Below are positions 16,402-24,314 of a stretch of 64,000 nucleotides of DNA, piece by piece. Below the pieces are notes generated by a model. That model was given only the letters and a program-made list of their open reading frames with translations, had not been told where the DNA came from and ran no database searches. This DNA is from Desulfopila aestuarii DSM 18488 (GTDB lineage: Bacteria > Desulfobacterota > Desulfobulbia > Desulfobulbales > Desulfocapsaceae). A program made the position numbers and the translations under genes. The stretch spans positions 1 to 64,000 of the forward strand of contig NZ_FRFE01000015.1 in the NCBI RefSeq assembly GCF_900143695.1, read 5' to 3'. Position 1 is the stretch's first letter. Every line of letters begins with the position of its first letter.

Positions 16402-17199
16402 TTACAGATCCTGAGGAAGTTTTGTATGGAGCCACTTCTGCGAGATTGACTCTAAAGCGCCACTGTTCTTTGCACTGGCAATAATCTCATTGAGCTTGGT
16501 CATCAACGCCGGTTGCTCCTTGTTTATGCCAATGTAACATGGAGAATTTTTGATGAGGAATTTTGACTCTAGCATTTTGTTTGGCTTTTGCTCATTTATA
16601 GAGGCCGCAACGACATTGCCGGTGGCCACAAAAGCTACCTGACCAGAGAGGTAGGCTGAGATAGTTGAACTATTGTCTTCAAAACGGTGGATTACAGCAG
16701 ATTCCGGTGCAATTTTAGTAAGCTCAAGGTCTTCAATAGAACCACGGGTTACCGCAACTGTCTTGCCTGTAAGATCATCTGGTTTACTGACCGCTTCGCC
16801 CTCAGGGCCGAAAACACCATTATAGAAAGGGGCGTAGGCTTCGGTGAAATCGATGACCTTTTGTCGCTCAGGGTTTTTGCCCAGCGAGGAAATTACCAGA
16901 TCGACCTTCCCCGTCGTCAGGTATGGAATCCTGTTGGTACTGGTTACAGGCACAAGTTCGAGCTTTACACCCAACTCCTGCGCGATGAGAGCGGCCATGT
17001 CAATGTCGTAGCCGAGGGGTTTCATGTCTGGGCCAACAGAACCAAATGGTGGGAAATCCTGCGGCACAGCTACTTTGAGCACCCCACTGCTACCAATCTT
17101 CTCTAAAGCATTGTCAGAGGCCTCACTGGATAGAGGTAACGCCGCGAGATGCAAACCAAAGACAAGCGCAGCACACCAAGAAAGTACATTCCGTTTCAT
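16402..17199 (-). CDS. Polar amino acid-type ABC importer, periplasmic binding protein
   Basis: The protein has a signal peptide (VLSWCAALVFGLHLAALPLSSEA) and a bacterial SBP family 3 fold: GVLKVAVPQDFPPFGSVG, GYDIDMAALIAQELGVKLELVP, TGKVDLVISSLGKNPERQK and TGKTVAVTRGSIEDLEL. It delivers the solute to the two permeases. Three ATG codons stand in a row at 17197-17205; the last is chosen because GGAG lies about 6 bases upstream of it. It is the first gene of the ureide operon, with a palindromic candidate operator about 90 bases upstream. Confidence 0.88.
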   Translation of the reverse strand: MKRNVLSWCAALVFGLHLAALPLSSEASDNALEKIGSSGVLKVAVPQDFPPFGSVGPDMKPLGYDIDMAALIAQELGVKLELVPVTSTNRIPYLTTGKVDLVISSLGKNPERQKVIDFTEAYAPFYNGVFGPEGEAVSKPDDLTGKTVAVTRGSIEDLELTKIAPESAVIHRFEDNSSTISAYLSGQVAFVATGNVVAASINEQKPNKMLESKFLIKNSPCYIGINKEQPALMTKLNEIIASAKNSGALESISQKWLHTKLPQDL

Positions 17200-17286
17200 C
17201 ATCATTCTCCATTCTTCTTCTCGTATTGAAACTGTTGTGCACCCAGCGTTCCATAAGTACTGGGTCGCCTCCAATCTTGTATCTTG

Positions 17287-17300
17287 CATCTTATAAGATG
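17287..17300. promoter_or_regulatory. Candidate operator upstream of the ureide operon
   Basis: A perfect 14-base palindrome CATCTTATAAGATG lies inside a wider cluster of CATCTT/AAGATG half-sites (ATCTTG, AAGATG, GCATCTT between about 17276 and 17325). It is about 90 bases upstream of the binding-protein start, where the operon promoter should be. The likely ligand-responsive factor is the GntR/FCD protein encoded within the operon. The pairing is an inference from position. Confidence 0.5.
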
Positions 17301-17797
17301 TAAGATGCGCATGTTCTAGCATCTTTAATGCCAGAAAAACCTTCCCAGATTCAAAAAGATGAAAATATGGATAATTTATTGATTTAAATTGATTATTAAT
17401 TTTACAAATGTCACTGCAAATAAGAATGAAACGATCTCACACGAGACCATTTGCTATCATAAATGTATTAAACTTTCAAACATGTCGCCGCATACCCACA
17501 CTTATGTAACGCTATGAAAGAGGAAGGGAATATGAAATCAATCAGAATTGACAGGATTTGAAGTTAAATCAAATCCCAAATGAAATTTTTTCCCAGGGGC
17601 TCATGCAAAAAGGACCTATACAGTTGGCGGAGGGGACAGAAAAAGTATATTTCAAGAGGCGAGAATTAGGCGCGTCGGAATCCCTATTTCGTCACATCTA
17701 AAATGCCAGCTCTCATACAGAAGTCAGAAAGGTTATTTCTAGAAGAAGGTGAAGCAAGCCCAGGCAAACTGATTTCGCCATTATTTCATGGGCATGT

Positions 17798-17941
17798 CTA
17801 AGATCTCTCTAATCTCATCGGCTTTATCAAGACGGAGTTGGCTACTCTTAGGAATAATTGCAAGGAAAGGTCTTCGCTTAGCTGAGCTTGGTAGAATGTG
17901 TTGTTTTTCTTGCCAATAGCTTTCGCAGCATACATGGCAAC
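17798..17941 (-). pseudogene. Fragment of a GGDEF (diguanylate cyclase) gene 3' end
   Basis: Reading leftwards from 17941, the translation AMYAAKAIGKKNNTFYQ matches the extreme C-terminus of the response-regulator diguanylate cyclase at 31293-33059 (AMYAAKAMGKQNYTFF). The frame then runs on to a stop at 17798-17800 through sequence with no match. The fragment joins, at its upstream edge, a short sequence AACGAAATTCAAAGTACCGG that is also found at 35401-35420. It looks like a scar of recombination or transposition. The rest of 17301-18243 holds nothing recognisable and is A+T-rich. Confidence 0.6.
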
Positions 17942-18243
17942 GAAATTCAAAGTACCGGAGAGCGAGCGACCGCATTACGCCAAAAAGGGTTTGCAACAAT
18001 TTATGCAGCAGGTCAAACAGTAATACCTCAAAGCCACCAGCGCTCTCCACCTGAAGCCAGATGGCACTCAAATCCCACTTCTACATTTTTGTGAATATCA
18101 GGCAGTTGTCCAACATTAATGTGAATGATTGCCACAATGCTTCCCTTATCCTGACCCACCACACCTATAAAAACACAACGATACCAGCAAAACTCTCTAT
18201 TTAATTAGAAACATAACTCCAACATACTTTTCAAATAAACGCC

Positions 18244-18259
18244 TGGCACCTTTCTTGAT
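18244..18259 (+). promoter_or_regulatory. Possible sigma-54 promoter of the nucleobase operon
   Basis: The sequence TGGCAC-CTTTC-TTGAT has the -24 element of sigma-54 promoters and correct spacing to the -12 element, which reads TTGAT rather than the preferred TTGCA/T. It lies about 150 bases before the first gene of the operon (18412). Sigma-54 control would fit nitrogen-scavenging genes, but no activator gene was seen nearby, so the assignment is tentative. Confidence 0.35.
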
Positions 18260-18411
18260 GTGGCTTCGGATGATTGTATCATTACAGGGAAGTGGTCAGA
18301 AGATTTTTAATACATGTACGATCAAACATTGTCACGGGGTGTCTACTCAATGTATCTTGCAGCACAAATAAATATCCCGAGAAGCTTAACTCAAAAATTA
18401 GGAGAGTAATC

Positions 18412-19404
18412 ATGAAAAAACCGTTTTCGTTCGTCTGTTTCATCCTGTTTGCAGCCTTGATCTGCCTCCCAGGCAGTGTCTTGGCAGCCAAAATCAAAGT
18501 TGCCGGTATCTACTCCCAGCCAATCCAGCAGAAATGGGATGCATGCCTGCATAAGGCGCTGCTGTCTCTTTCTGAAAAAGGCGAAATTGACTACGTATTT
18601 TCCGAAAAAGTATCAAACACCGACTATATTCGTGTCCTTCGTGAATATGCAGAGTCTGGAGTCGCACTCGTTGTAGGAGAGGCTTTCGGTATTTCCCGCG
18701 ATGTACATAAAGCGGCGGACGACTATCCAGAAGTAGCATTCCTTATGGGTGACTCTTTCGGTCCGTACGGCAAAAACATGTCGGTCTTCGACAATTATAT
18801 TCATGAACCATGCTACCTGATGGGCATGATTGCAGGCACCATGACCAAGACCAACAAGATTGGTATGGTTGGCGGCTACCCAATTGGTGAAGTTAACCGC
18901 CTTTTCAACGCCTTCATGGAAGGTGCAAAATCTGTAAATCCTGATGTGCAGTTCAAAGTGTCATTCATCGGCTCCTGGTATGATCCACCAAAAGCAAAGG
19001 AATTCGCATACGCCCAGATTGAGGCCGGAGTTGATGTGCTGTACGCTGAGCGCGCAGGAGTTGTTGATGCCGCAAAGGAGAAAGGCATTGTCGCTTTTGG
19101 TAACGTTAACGACATGAACAAGGAAGAGAACGGCAAAGATGTCGTCGTCGCCTCAGCGCTGTGGCATATGGAGCCAGCAATCGGCCACGCTGTTGAAAGA
19201 GTAAAGGCTGGTACATTTACTGCCGAAGATTACAAGGAATGGACCATGATGGGCAAGGGAGGCGCCTCCCTCTCACCGTACTATGAGTTCGAAGACAAGC
19301 TACCGGCAGAGATTAAAGAGAAGGTTGCACAGACTGCCACAGGGATCAAAGACGGCTCCGTGGTAGTGGAAATCAACGACAACGAACCAAAATCCACGTT
19401 CTAG
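18412..19404 (+). CDS. BMP-family (PnrA/Med-like) nucleoside or nucleobase binding protein
   Basis: The start ATG at 18412 is preceded by AGGAGAG, and the protein opens with a signal peptide (FVCFILFAALICLPGSVLAA). The BMP/PnrA fold follows: KVAGIYSQPIQQKWDACLHK, ESGVALVVGEAFGISRDVHK, GMIAGTMTKTNKIGMVGG and a C-terminal GKGGASLSPYYEF. PnrA-type proteins bind purine nucleosides in the periplasm for import. It is followed by an ATPase and two permeases of the matching transporter class and a CodA-like deaminase, so a nucleobase or nucleoside is the probable ligand. It lacks a lipobox cysteine and so should be soluble. Confidence 0.88.
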   Translation: MKKPFSFVCFILFAALICLPGSVLAAKIKVAGIYSQPIQQKWDACLHKALLSLSEKGEIDYVFSEKVSNTDYIRVLREYAESGVALVVGEAFGISRDVHKAADDYPEVAFLMGDSFGPYGKNMSVFDNYIHEPCYLMGMIAGTMTKTNKIGMVGGYPIGEVNRLFNAFMEGAKSVNPDVQFKVSFIGSWYDPPKAKEFAYAQIEAGVDVLYAERAGVVDAAKEKGIVAFGNVNDMNKEENGKDVVVASALWHMEPAIGHAVERVKAGTFTAEDYKEWTMMGKGGASLSPYYEFEDKLPAEIKEKVAQTATGIKDGSVVVEINDNEPKSTF

Positions 19405-19462
19405 CCTCAACTCACCCAGTCGGCGGCTCTGTTTGAGCCGCCGAAACCCGCGAGTAACCTCC

Positions 19463-21013
19463 ATGATCTCAGAACGACCTCTTCTCAGCCTTAAAGCCAT
19501 AACGAAAACGTTCGGCACTCTGGTTGCCAACGACAATATCGATCTTGAACTGAACCGCGGGGAGGTTCTCGCCCTGCTTGGTGAAAACGGAGCTGGGAAA
19601 ACCACACTCATGAATATCCTGTTCGGTCACTATCGCGCCGATCATGGAACCATAGAGATAGACGGTTCCCAGCTGTCACCCGGTTCTCCCAAGGAAGCAC
19701 TGCAGGCTGGACTTGGCATGGTTCACCAGCATTTCACTCTGGCTGACAACATGACCGTTCTCGACAATATCATGCTGGGAACAGAACCGTTGTTTTCACT
19801 GCGCCGTCATAACAGTGAAGCAATTACGAAGATCAAACGGCTGTCGGAACAATACGAAATCGATGTCAACCCTAACTCAAAAGTCAACACCCTATCGGTT
19901 GGCCAGCGACAGCGGGTGGAGATTCTCAAAGCGTTGTATAGAGATACCAGAATCCTCATCCTCGATGAACCAACGGCAGTCTTGACCCCTCAGGAAAGCG
20001 ATCATCTCTTTGCCACGCTCAAGCTTCTCGTTACAGAAGGACTGGCAATTATCTTTATCACCCATAAGTTGCGCGAAGTAATGGCTGTCAGTGACCGGTG
20101 CCTTGTTTTGCGGCATGGCAAAACTATTTACCAGTGCAGGACCGCCGACACAACAGCCCACAAACTCGCAACGGAAATGGTGGGTGGCGAACTTCCCAAA
20201 GTCTTGCGGAAAAAATCAGAACTGGGAAAATCGCTCTTTGAACTGAACAATATCAACGCCTCCGACCGCAAAGGTCATCAGCTTCTACGAGATCTCAACC
20301 TCAAGCTTCACGCTGGCGAGATCATTGGTATTGCCGGAGTCTCCGGCAACGGCCAAAGCCACCTCGCTGATCTTGTGTCCGGCTTACTGACACCCTCATC
20401 TGGGCAGTTGGTTCTCAATGGCATCCAGGTAGATAAACCAACTCCTTTGCACATGCTGCGCAAGGGAGTCGGAAGAATACCAGAAGATCGGACAGCAACT
20501 GGAGTCATTGGAGATATGACCGTCCTTGAAAATATTGCGCTCGAAAAATACTGGAAAAAAGAGTACAGCCGATTCGGGATGCTGAACAGCCGCACACTTG
20601 CCAACCACACCAGAAAGCTGACCACCTCTTTTGATGTACGTTGTGGAGGTTTACATTCCAGCGCCAGAAACATGTCTGGCGGCAATATGCAGAAACTTAT
20701 TCTTTCACGGGTACTCTCTGAAAACCCGCAGGTCATACTAGCCAATCAGCCAACCTGGGGGCTTGATGTCGGGGCGACCGCCTTCGTTCATCGCCAACTT
20801 ATCGATGCATGTAGTGAAGGAGCCGGGGTTATTATTATTTCCGAAGATCTTGATGAGCTGTTTAGTTTGGCTGATACCATACAGGTTATGTATCAGGCAA
20901 GTCTCTCACCGCCAATAGACCCTGCGAGAACAACGGCAGCTGAACTTGGTCTTGCCATGAGCGGCCACAGAGATGTCGTTCACTCCCTGCTGCTCAAAGA
21001 GGCTCAATCATGA
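19463..21013 (+). CDS. Nucleoside/simple-sugar-type ABC importer, tandem ATPase
   Basis: This is a double ABC ATPase of the YufO/NupO type. The first cassette has Walker A GENGAGKTT, signature LSVGQRQRVEILKAL and Walker B ILILDEPTAVLTPQE. The second has a weaker Walker A (GVSGNGQS, lacking the usual GKS lysine) and signature MSGGNMQKLILSRVL with Walker B VILANQPTWGLDVGA, as is normal for this class. The start is taken at MISERPLLSLKAI (19463). It lies 58 bases after the binding-protein gene and overlaps the first permease by 4 bases. Confidence 0.9.
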   Translation: MISERPLLSLKAITKTFGTLVANDNIDLELNRGEVLALLGENGAGKTTLMNILFGHYRADHGTIEIDGSQLSPGSPKEALQAGLGMVHQHFTLADNMTVLDNIMLGTEPLFSLRRHNSEAITKIKRLSEQYEIDVNPNSKVNTLSVGQRQRVEILKALYRDTRILILDEPTAVLTPQESDHLFATLKLLVTEGLAIIFITHKLREVMAVSDRCLVLRHGKTIYQCRTADTTAHKLATEMVGGELPKVLRKKSELGKSLFELNNINASDRKGHQLLRDLNLKLHAGEIIGIAGVSGNGQSHLADLVSGLLTPSSGQLVLNGIQVDKPTPLHMLRKGVGRIPEDRTATGVIGDMTVLENIALEKYWKKEYSRFGMLNSRTLANHTRKLTTSFDVRCGGLHSSARNMSGGNMQKLILSRVLSENPQVILANQPTWGLDVGATAFVHRQLIDACSEGAGVIIISEDLDELFSLADTIQVMYQASLSPPIDPARTTAAELGLAMSGHRDVVHSLLLKEAQS

Positions 21014-22059
21014 GACTTGAGCCACGAGAAAACGTAACACTGTTGATCAAGGCCATGGTGCCCATCAGTGCCGGAATCATCTCCCTGCTCTGCTGCTCCG
21101 CCCTTATAATCTGGGCCGGTGCGTCACCTCTTGAGGCATGTGTATTGCTGATCAAAGGCTCGCTGGGTTCGCGTTTTGCCATCTCGGAAACACTTACCCG
21201 GACAATACCGCTTATCTTCTGCGGACTTGCCGCTGCCGTTGCCTTCCGAGCCAAACTGTGGAATATCGGTGCCGAAGGACAGCTCTATGCAGGCGCCTGC
21301 ATCGCTACCTGGCTCGGAACCGGGATGATCGACCTGCCACCCTGGTTGATGATTCCCTTTCTTTTTGCTGCAGGCGCACTAGCGGGAGGCCTTCTGCTGC
21401 TTGGCCCGACAATCCTGAAAACAAAGTTTGCGCTGGATGAGGTTGTCACCACCCTGTTGCTCAACTTCATTGTTCTGCTCTTTGTCAACTGGCTTGTTTT
21501 CGGCCCCTGGAAAGACCCAATGGCCATGGGCTGGCCCCAGGCTGCACCGGTAATCGATTCGGCCACACTGGGTCACATACTAGCAAAAACCAGACTGCAC
21601 TGGGGTCTGGCTATCGCCATCATCGCCACATTCGGAGTATGGTTTCTGATGCGGTTCACCACCTGGGGGTATGAGATCCGTGCTGTCGGTCATTCTCAGA
21701 AAGCCAGTCATTTTGCTGGTATTCCGATAAACCGTGTCATCATTCGTACAGCTCTCATCTCTGGAGGGTTGGCAGGGTTTGCCGGCGTATCAGAGCTTTG
21801 CGGCCTGAAAGGATATCTGACGCTGGATCTCTCGCCCGGTTTCGGCTATTCAGGCATTGTGGTAGCCATGCTTGCCTCCTTGCATCCGCTGGGAGTTCTG
21901 CTCTCTTCGCTCTTTATTGCAATACTGTCCATCGGGGCTGACTCCATGAGTAGATCGCTCAACATATCCAACTATATTGCTGATGTTGCCACTGCAGTAT
22001 CTTTACTGGCCGTACTGCTCAGTATGATGTTGACCAAATATACAATACGGTGGAGATAG
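21010..22059 (+). CDS. Nucleoside/simple-sugar-type ABC importer, permease 1 (YufP-like)
   Basis: A membrane protein of 349 aa with about ten helices in the arrangement of YufP/NupP. It includes the conserved PLIFCGLAAAVAFRAKLWNIGAEGQLYAGA segment (shown here from RTIPLIFCGL onward) and AVGHSQKASHFAGIP. The Asn-Ile-Gly-x-Glu-Gly-Gln motif is the family mark. The ATG overlaps the ATPase stop codon region by 4 bases, showing coupling. Confidence 0.9.
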   Translation: MRLEPRENVTLLIKAMVPISAGIISLLCCSALIIWAGASPLEACVLLIKGSLGSRFAISETLTRTIPLIFCGLAAAVAFRAKLWNIGAEGQLYAGACIATWLGTGMIDLPPWLMIPFLFAAGALAGGLLLLGPTILKTKFALDEVVTTLLLNFIVLLFVNWLVFGPWKDPMAMGWPQAAPVIDSATLGHILAKTRLHWGLAIAIIATFGVWFLMRFTTWGYEIRAVGHSQKASHFAGIPINRVIIRTALISGGLAGFAGVSELCGLKGYLTLDLSPGFGYSGIVVAMLASLHPLGVLLSSLFIAILSIGADSMSRSLNISNYIADVATAVSLLAVLLSMMLTKYTIRWR

Positions 22060-22062
22060 CAC

Positions 22063-23004
22063 ATGGATCTTGTACAACTGCTTTTTGAAGCCGGTTTCTG
22101 GGCCGCCAGCGTACGCATGGCCACCCCGCTCATATTCGGCACCATAGGCGAGCTGATCTGTGAACGCGCCGGTGTCCTTAACCTCGGCATTGAGGGAATT
22201 ATGGCTGCCGGCTGTATGACAGGCTGGACCTGGGTCTATTTTGGCGGTGACCTCTGGATGGGTGTACTCGCCGCAGCCTTTGTCGGTGCGCTGTTTGGTC
22301 TGCTGCACGCCGTGTTTACTGTTCATCTTGGGCTATCCCAGCACGTCACTGGTTTGGGCATTACAATGCTGGCTGCCGCCCTGTCCTCATTCGTGTTCAG
22401 AATGCTGCTGCCGAATATCACCACGCCCCCGAAGATAACCCCATTTCAACTGCTGGAGATCCCATTTTTGAGCGAAATCCCGCTTCTGGGAAAGGTTGTC
22501 TTCACCCAGTCACCGATGACCATTCTTGCACTTCTTACCGTCATTGTGGTGGCATATTTTCTCAAGAAAACTCCAGCAGGATTGGCACTCTCTATGACAG
22601 GTGAGAATCCGATGGCGGTCGAATCCCAAGGACTTTCGGTGTTTGCCATCCGCACCTGGGCTGTCATGACCGGCAGTGCTTTAATGGCAGTTGGCGGCGC
22701 ATTCCTTACCATGTCGGCTTTTGACGCATTTTATATCGGCATGGTCAACGGACGGGGCTGGATATGTATCGCCCTGGTGGTGTTCGCCTCATGGAACCCG
22801 CTCAAGGCACTCCTTGGCACTATCATCTTCGCAGCATTCGATGCGCTGCAGATGCGGGTTCAACAACAGTCTGGCATGATCATTCCCTATCAGTTTTACC
22901 TGATGATGCCGTATATTTTCTCTATTGTCGCGCTCATCATAATGTCACGCAGATCTGCATATCCCAAAGCGTTGCTGGTTCCTTTCAGAAAAGGAGAACG
23001 GTAA
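22063..23004 (+). CDS. Nucleoside/simple-sugar-type ABC importer, permease 2 (YufQ-like)
   Basis: A membrane protein of 313 aa pairing with permease 1. The motif RAGVLNLGIEGIMAAGCM near residues 40-57 corresponds to the NxGxEGxM signature of YufQ/NupQ-type subunits, and GLSVFAIRTWAVMTGSALMAVGGAFL is the conserved later segment. It starts 3 bases after the first permease. Together the two permeases form the heterodimeric pore. Confidence 0.9.
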   Translation: MDLVQLLFEAGFWAASVRMATPLIFGTIGELICERAGVLNLGIEGIMAAGCMTGWTWVYFGGDLWMGVLAAAFVGALFGLLHAVFTVHLGLSQHVTGLGITMLAAALSSFVFRMLLPNITTPPKITPFQLLEIPFLSEIPLLGKVVFTQSPMTILALLTVIVVAYFLKKTPAGLALSMTGENPMAVESQGLSVFAIRTWAVMTGSALMAVGGAFLTMSAFDAFYIGMVNGRGWICIALVVFASWNPLKALLGTIIFAAFDALQMRVQQQSGMIIPYQFYLMMPYIFSIVALIIMSRRSAYPKALLVPFRKGER

Positions 23005-23013
23005 GGAGAGACA

Positions 23014-24297
23014 ATGTTAGACTATCTTATAAAGAATGCACTTCTCCCTGGGAAAGCGCACCCTATCGACATTGCCATCAGAAATGGTCGCTTTGTCGAG
23101 ATAGAGAAAACGATTAATGCTCCTGCAGAGCAGGAACTGGACGTTCAAGGCTGCCTGGTCACCCCACCCTTCGTCGACAGCCATTTCCACATGGATGCAA
23201 CGCTTTCGCTGGGACTGCCGAGATACAACCATAGCGGCACACTACTTGAGGGTATACAGATCTGGAATGAACTCAAGCCGAAGCTTACTGGAGAAGCGAT
23301 CAAGCAGCGGGCGCTCCAGTTACTCAACTGGTCCATCGCCAAAGGAACCCTGGCCATCCGCAGCCATGTTGACGTTACAGACCCGTCGCTGCTAGCAGTA
23401 GATGTATTACTTGAAGTGCAAAAGGAGATGAAGGAGTGGGTCGATATTCAGCTCGTCGCGTTCCCTCAGGACGGTGTATTGAGCACTCCAGGCAGTAAGG
23501 ATCTTCTCATCAGAGCACTTGACAAGGGGGTGGAAGTCGTCGGGGGTATTCCTCATTTCGAGCAGACCATGCAGGCGGGCACCGAGTCGATCGGTTGGCT
23601 CTGTTCTTTAGCCGAATCACGGGGTCTGCTCATCGATATGCATTGCGACGAAAGCGATGACCCGCTCTCACGACATGTTGAACACCTCACCTTCGAGACC
23701 CGGCGCATGGGGCTTGGGGGCAGAGTTGCAGCCTCGCACCTGACCTCCATGCACTCCATGGACAACTATTATGTCTCAAAACTGCTGCCACTCATGGCCG
23801 AATCTGGCATCCAGGCAATCTGCAACCCGTTGATTAATATTCACCTGCAGGGACGACACGACACCTACCCGAAGCGTCGCGGCCTCACCCGGGTTCCTGA
23901 GCTACTGGCCGCCGGTGTCAACGTCGCCTTTGGGCATGACTGTGTAATGGATCCCTGGTACCCAATGGGCAGTCACGACATGCTTGAAGTCGCCCATATG
24001 GGTGCGCACTGTTTGCAGATGATGGGGACAGCCCAAGCTGCAATGCTACTGGAGATGGTGACAACCCGTGGCGCAGAAGTCCTGAACCTTGAGAATTACG
24101 GTATTGAAGTCGGTAAACAGGCCGATTTCGTTGTCCTTCAAGCTGCTGACCCAATGGAGGCGCTCAGACTGAAACCGGCCAAATTATATGTTTTTCGCAA
24201 AGGCCGGATTATCGCCTCAACGCCAGAGGTTCACAGCACTGTTCACCTCGGAGAGACTGTAGCAGATGTCACGTTTCAGCAAGCCGACCTGAAATAG
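23014..24297 (+). CDS. codA: CodA-like cytosine deaminase/amidohydrolase
   Basis: Amidohydrolase-superfamily enzyme of the CodA group, which deaminates cytosine and related rings using one metal ion. The ligands and catalytic residues are in place: DSHFHMD (His57, His59), MHCDES (His210, Glu213), SHLTS (His242) and FGHDCVMDPWYPMG (Asp309). The residue after Asp309 is Cys310, where E. coli CodA has Asp314, a position known to influence which ring is accepted. The substrate may thus be something other than cytosine. It lies 9 bases after the importer, so the imported compound is probably its substrate, yielding ammonia. Confidence 0.85.
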   Translation: MLDYLIKNALLPGKAHPIDIAIRNGRFVEIEKTINAPAEQELDVQGCLVTPPFVDSHFHMDATLSLGLPRYNHSGTLLEGIQIWNELKPKLTGEAIKQRALQLLNWSIAKGTLAIRSHVDVTDPSLLAVDVLLEVQKEMKEWVDIQLVAFPQDGVLSTPGSKDLLIRALDKGVEVVGGIPHFEQTMQAGTESIGWLCSLAESRGLLIDMHCDESDDPLSRHVEHLTFETRRMGLGGRVAASHLTSMHSMDNYYVSKLLPLMAESGIQAICNPLINIHLQGRHDTYPKRRGLTRVPELLAAGVNVAFGHDCVMDPWYPMGSHDMLEVAHMGAHCLQMMGTAQAAMLLEMVTTRGAEVLNLENYGIEVGKQADFVVLQAADPMEALRLKPAKLYVFRKGRIIASTPEVHSTVHLGETVADVTFQQADLK

Positions 24298-24314
24298 CCA
24301 TCCGGCAGAGAGAA

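Noticed and set aside
18241-18411. Purine riboswitch before the BMP operon
   Set aside because: The conserved loop sequences of the purine aptamer were not found.
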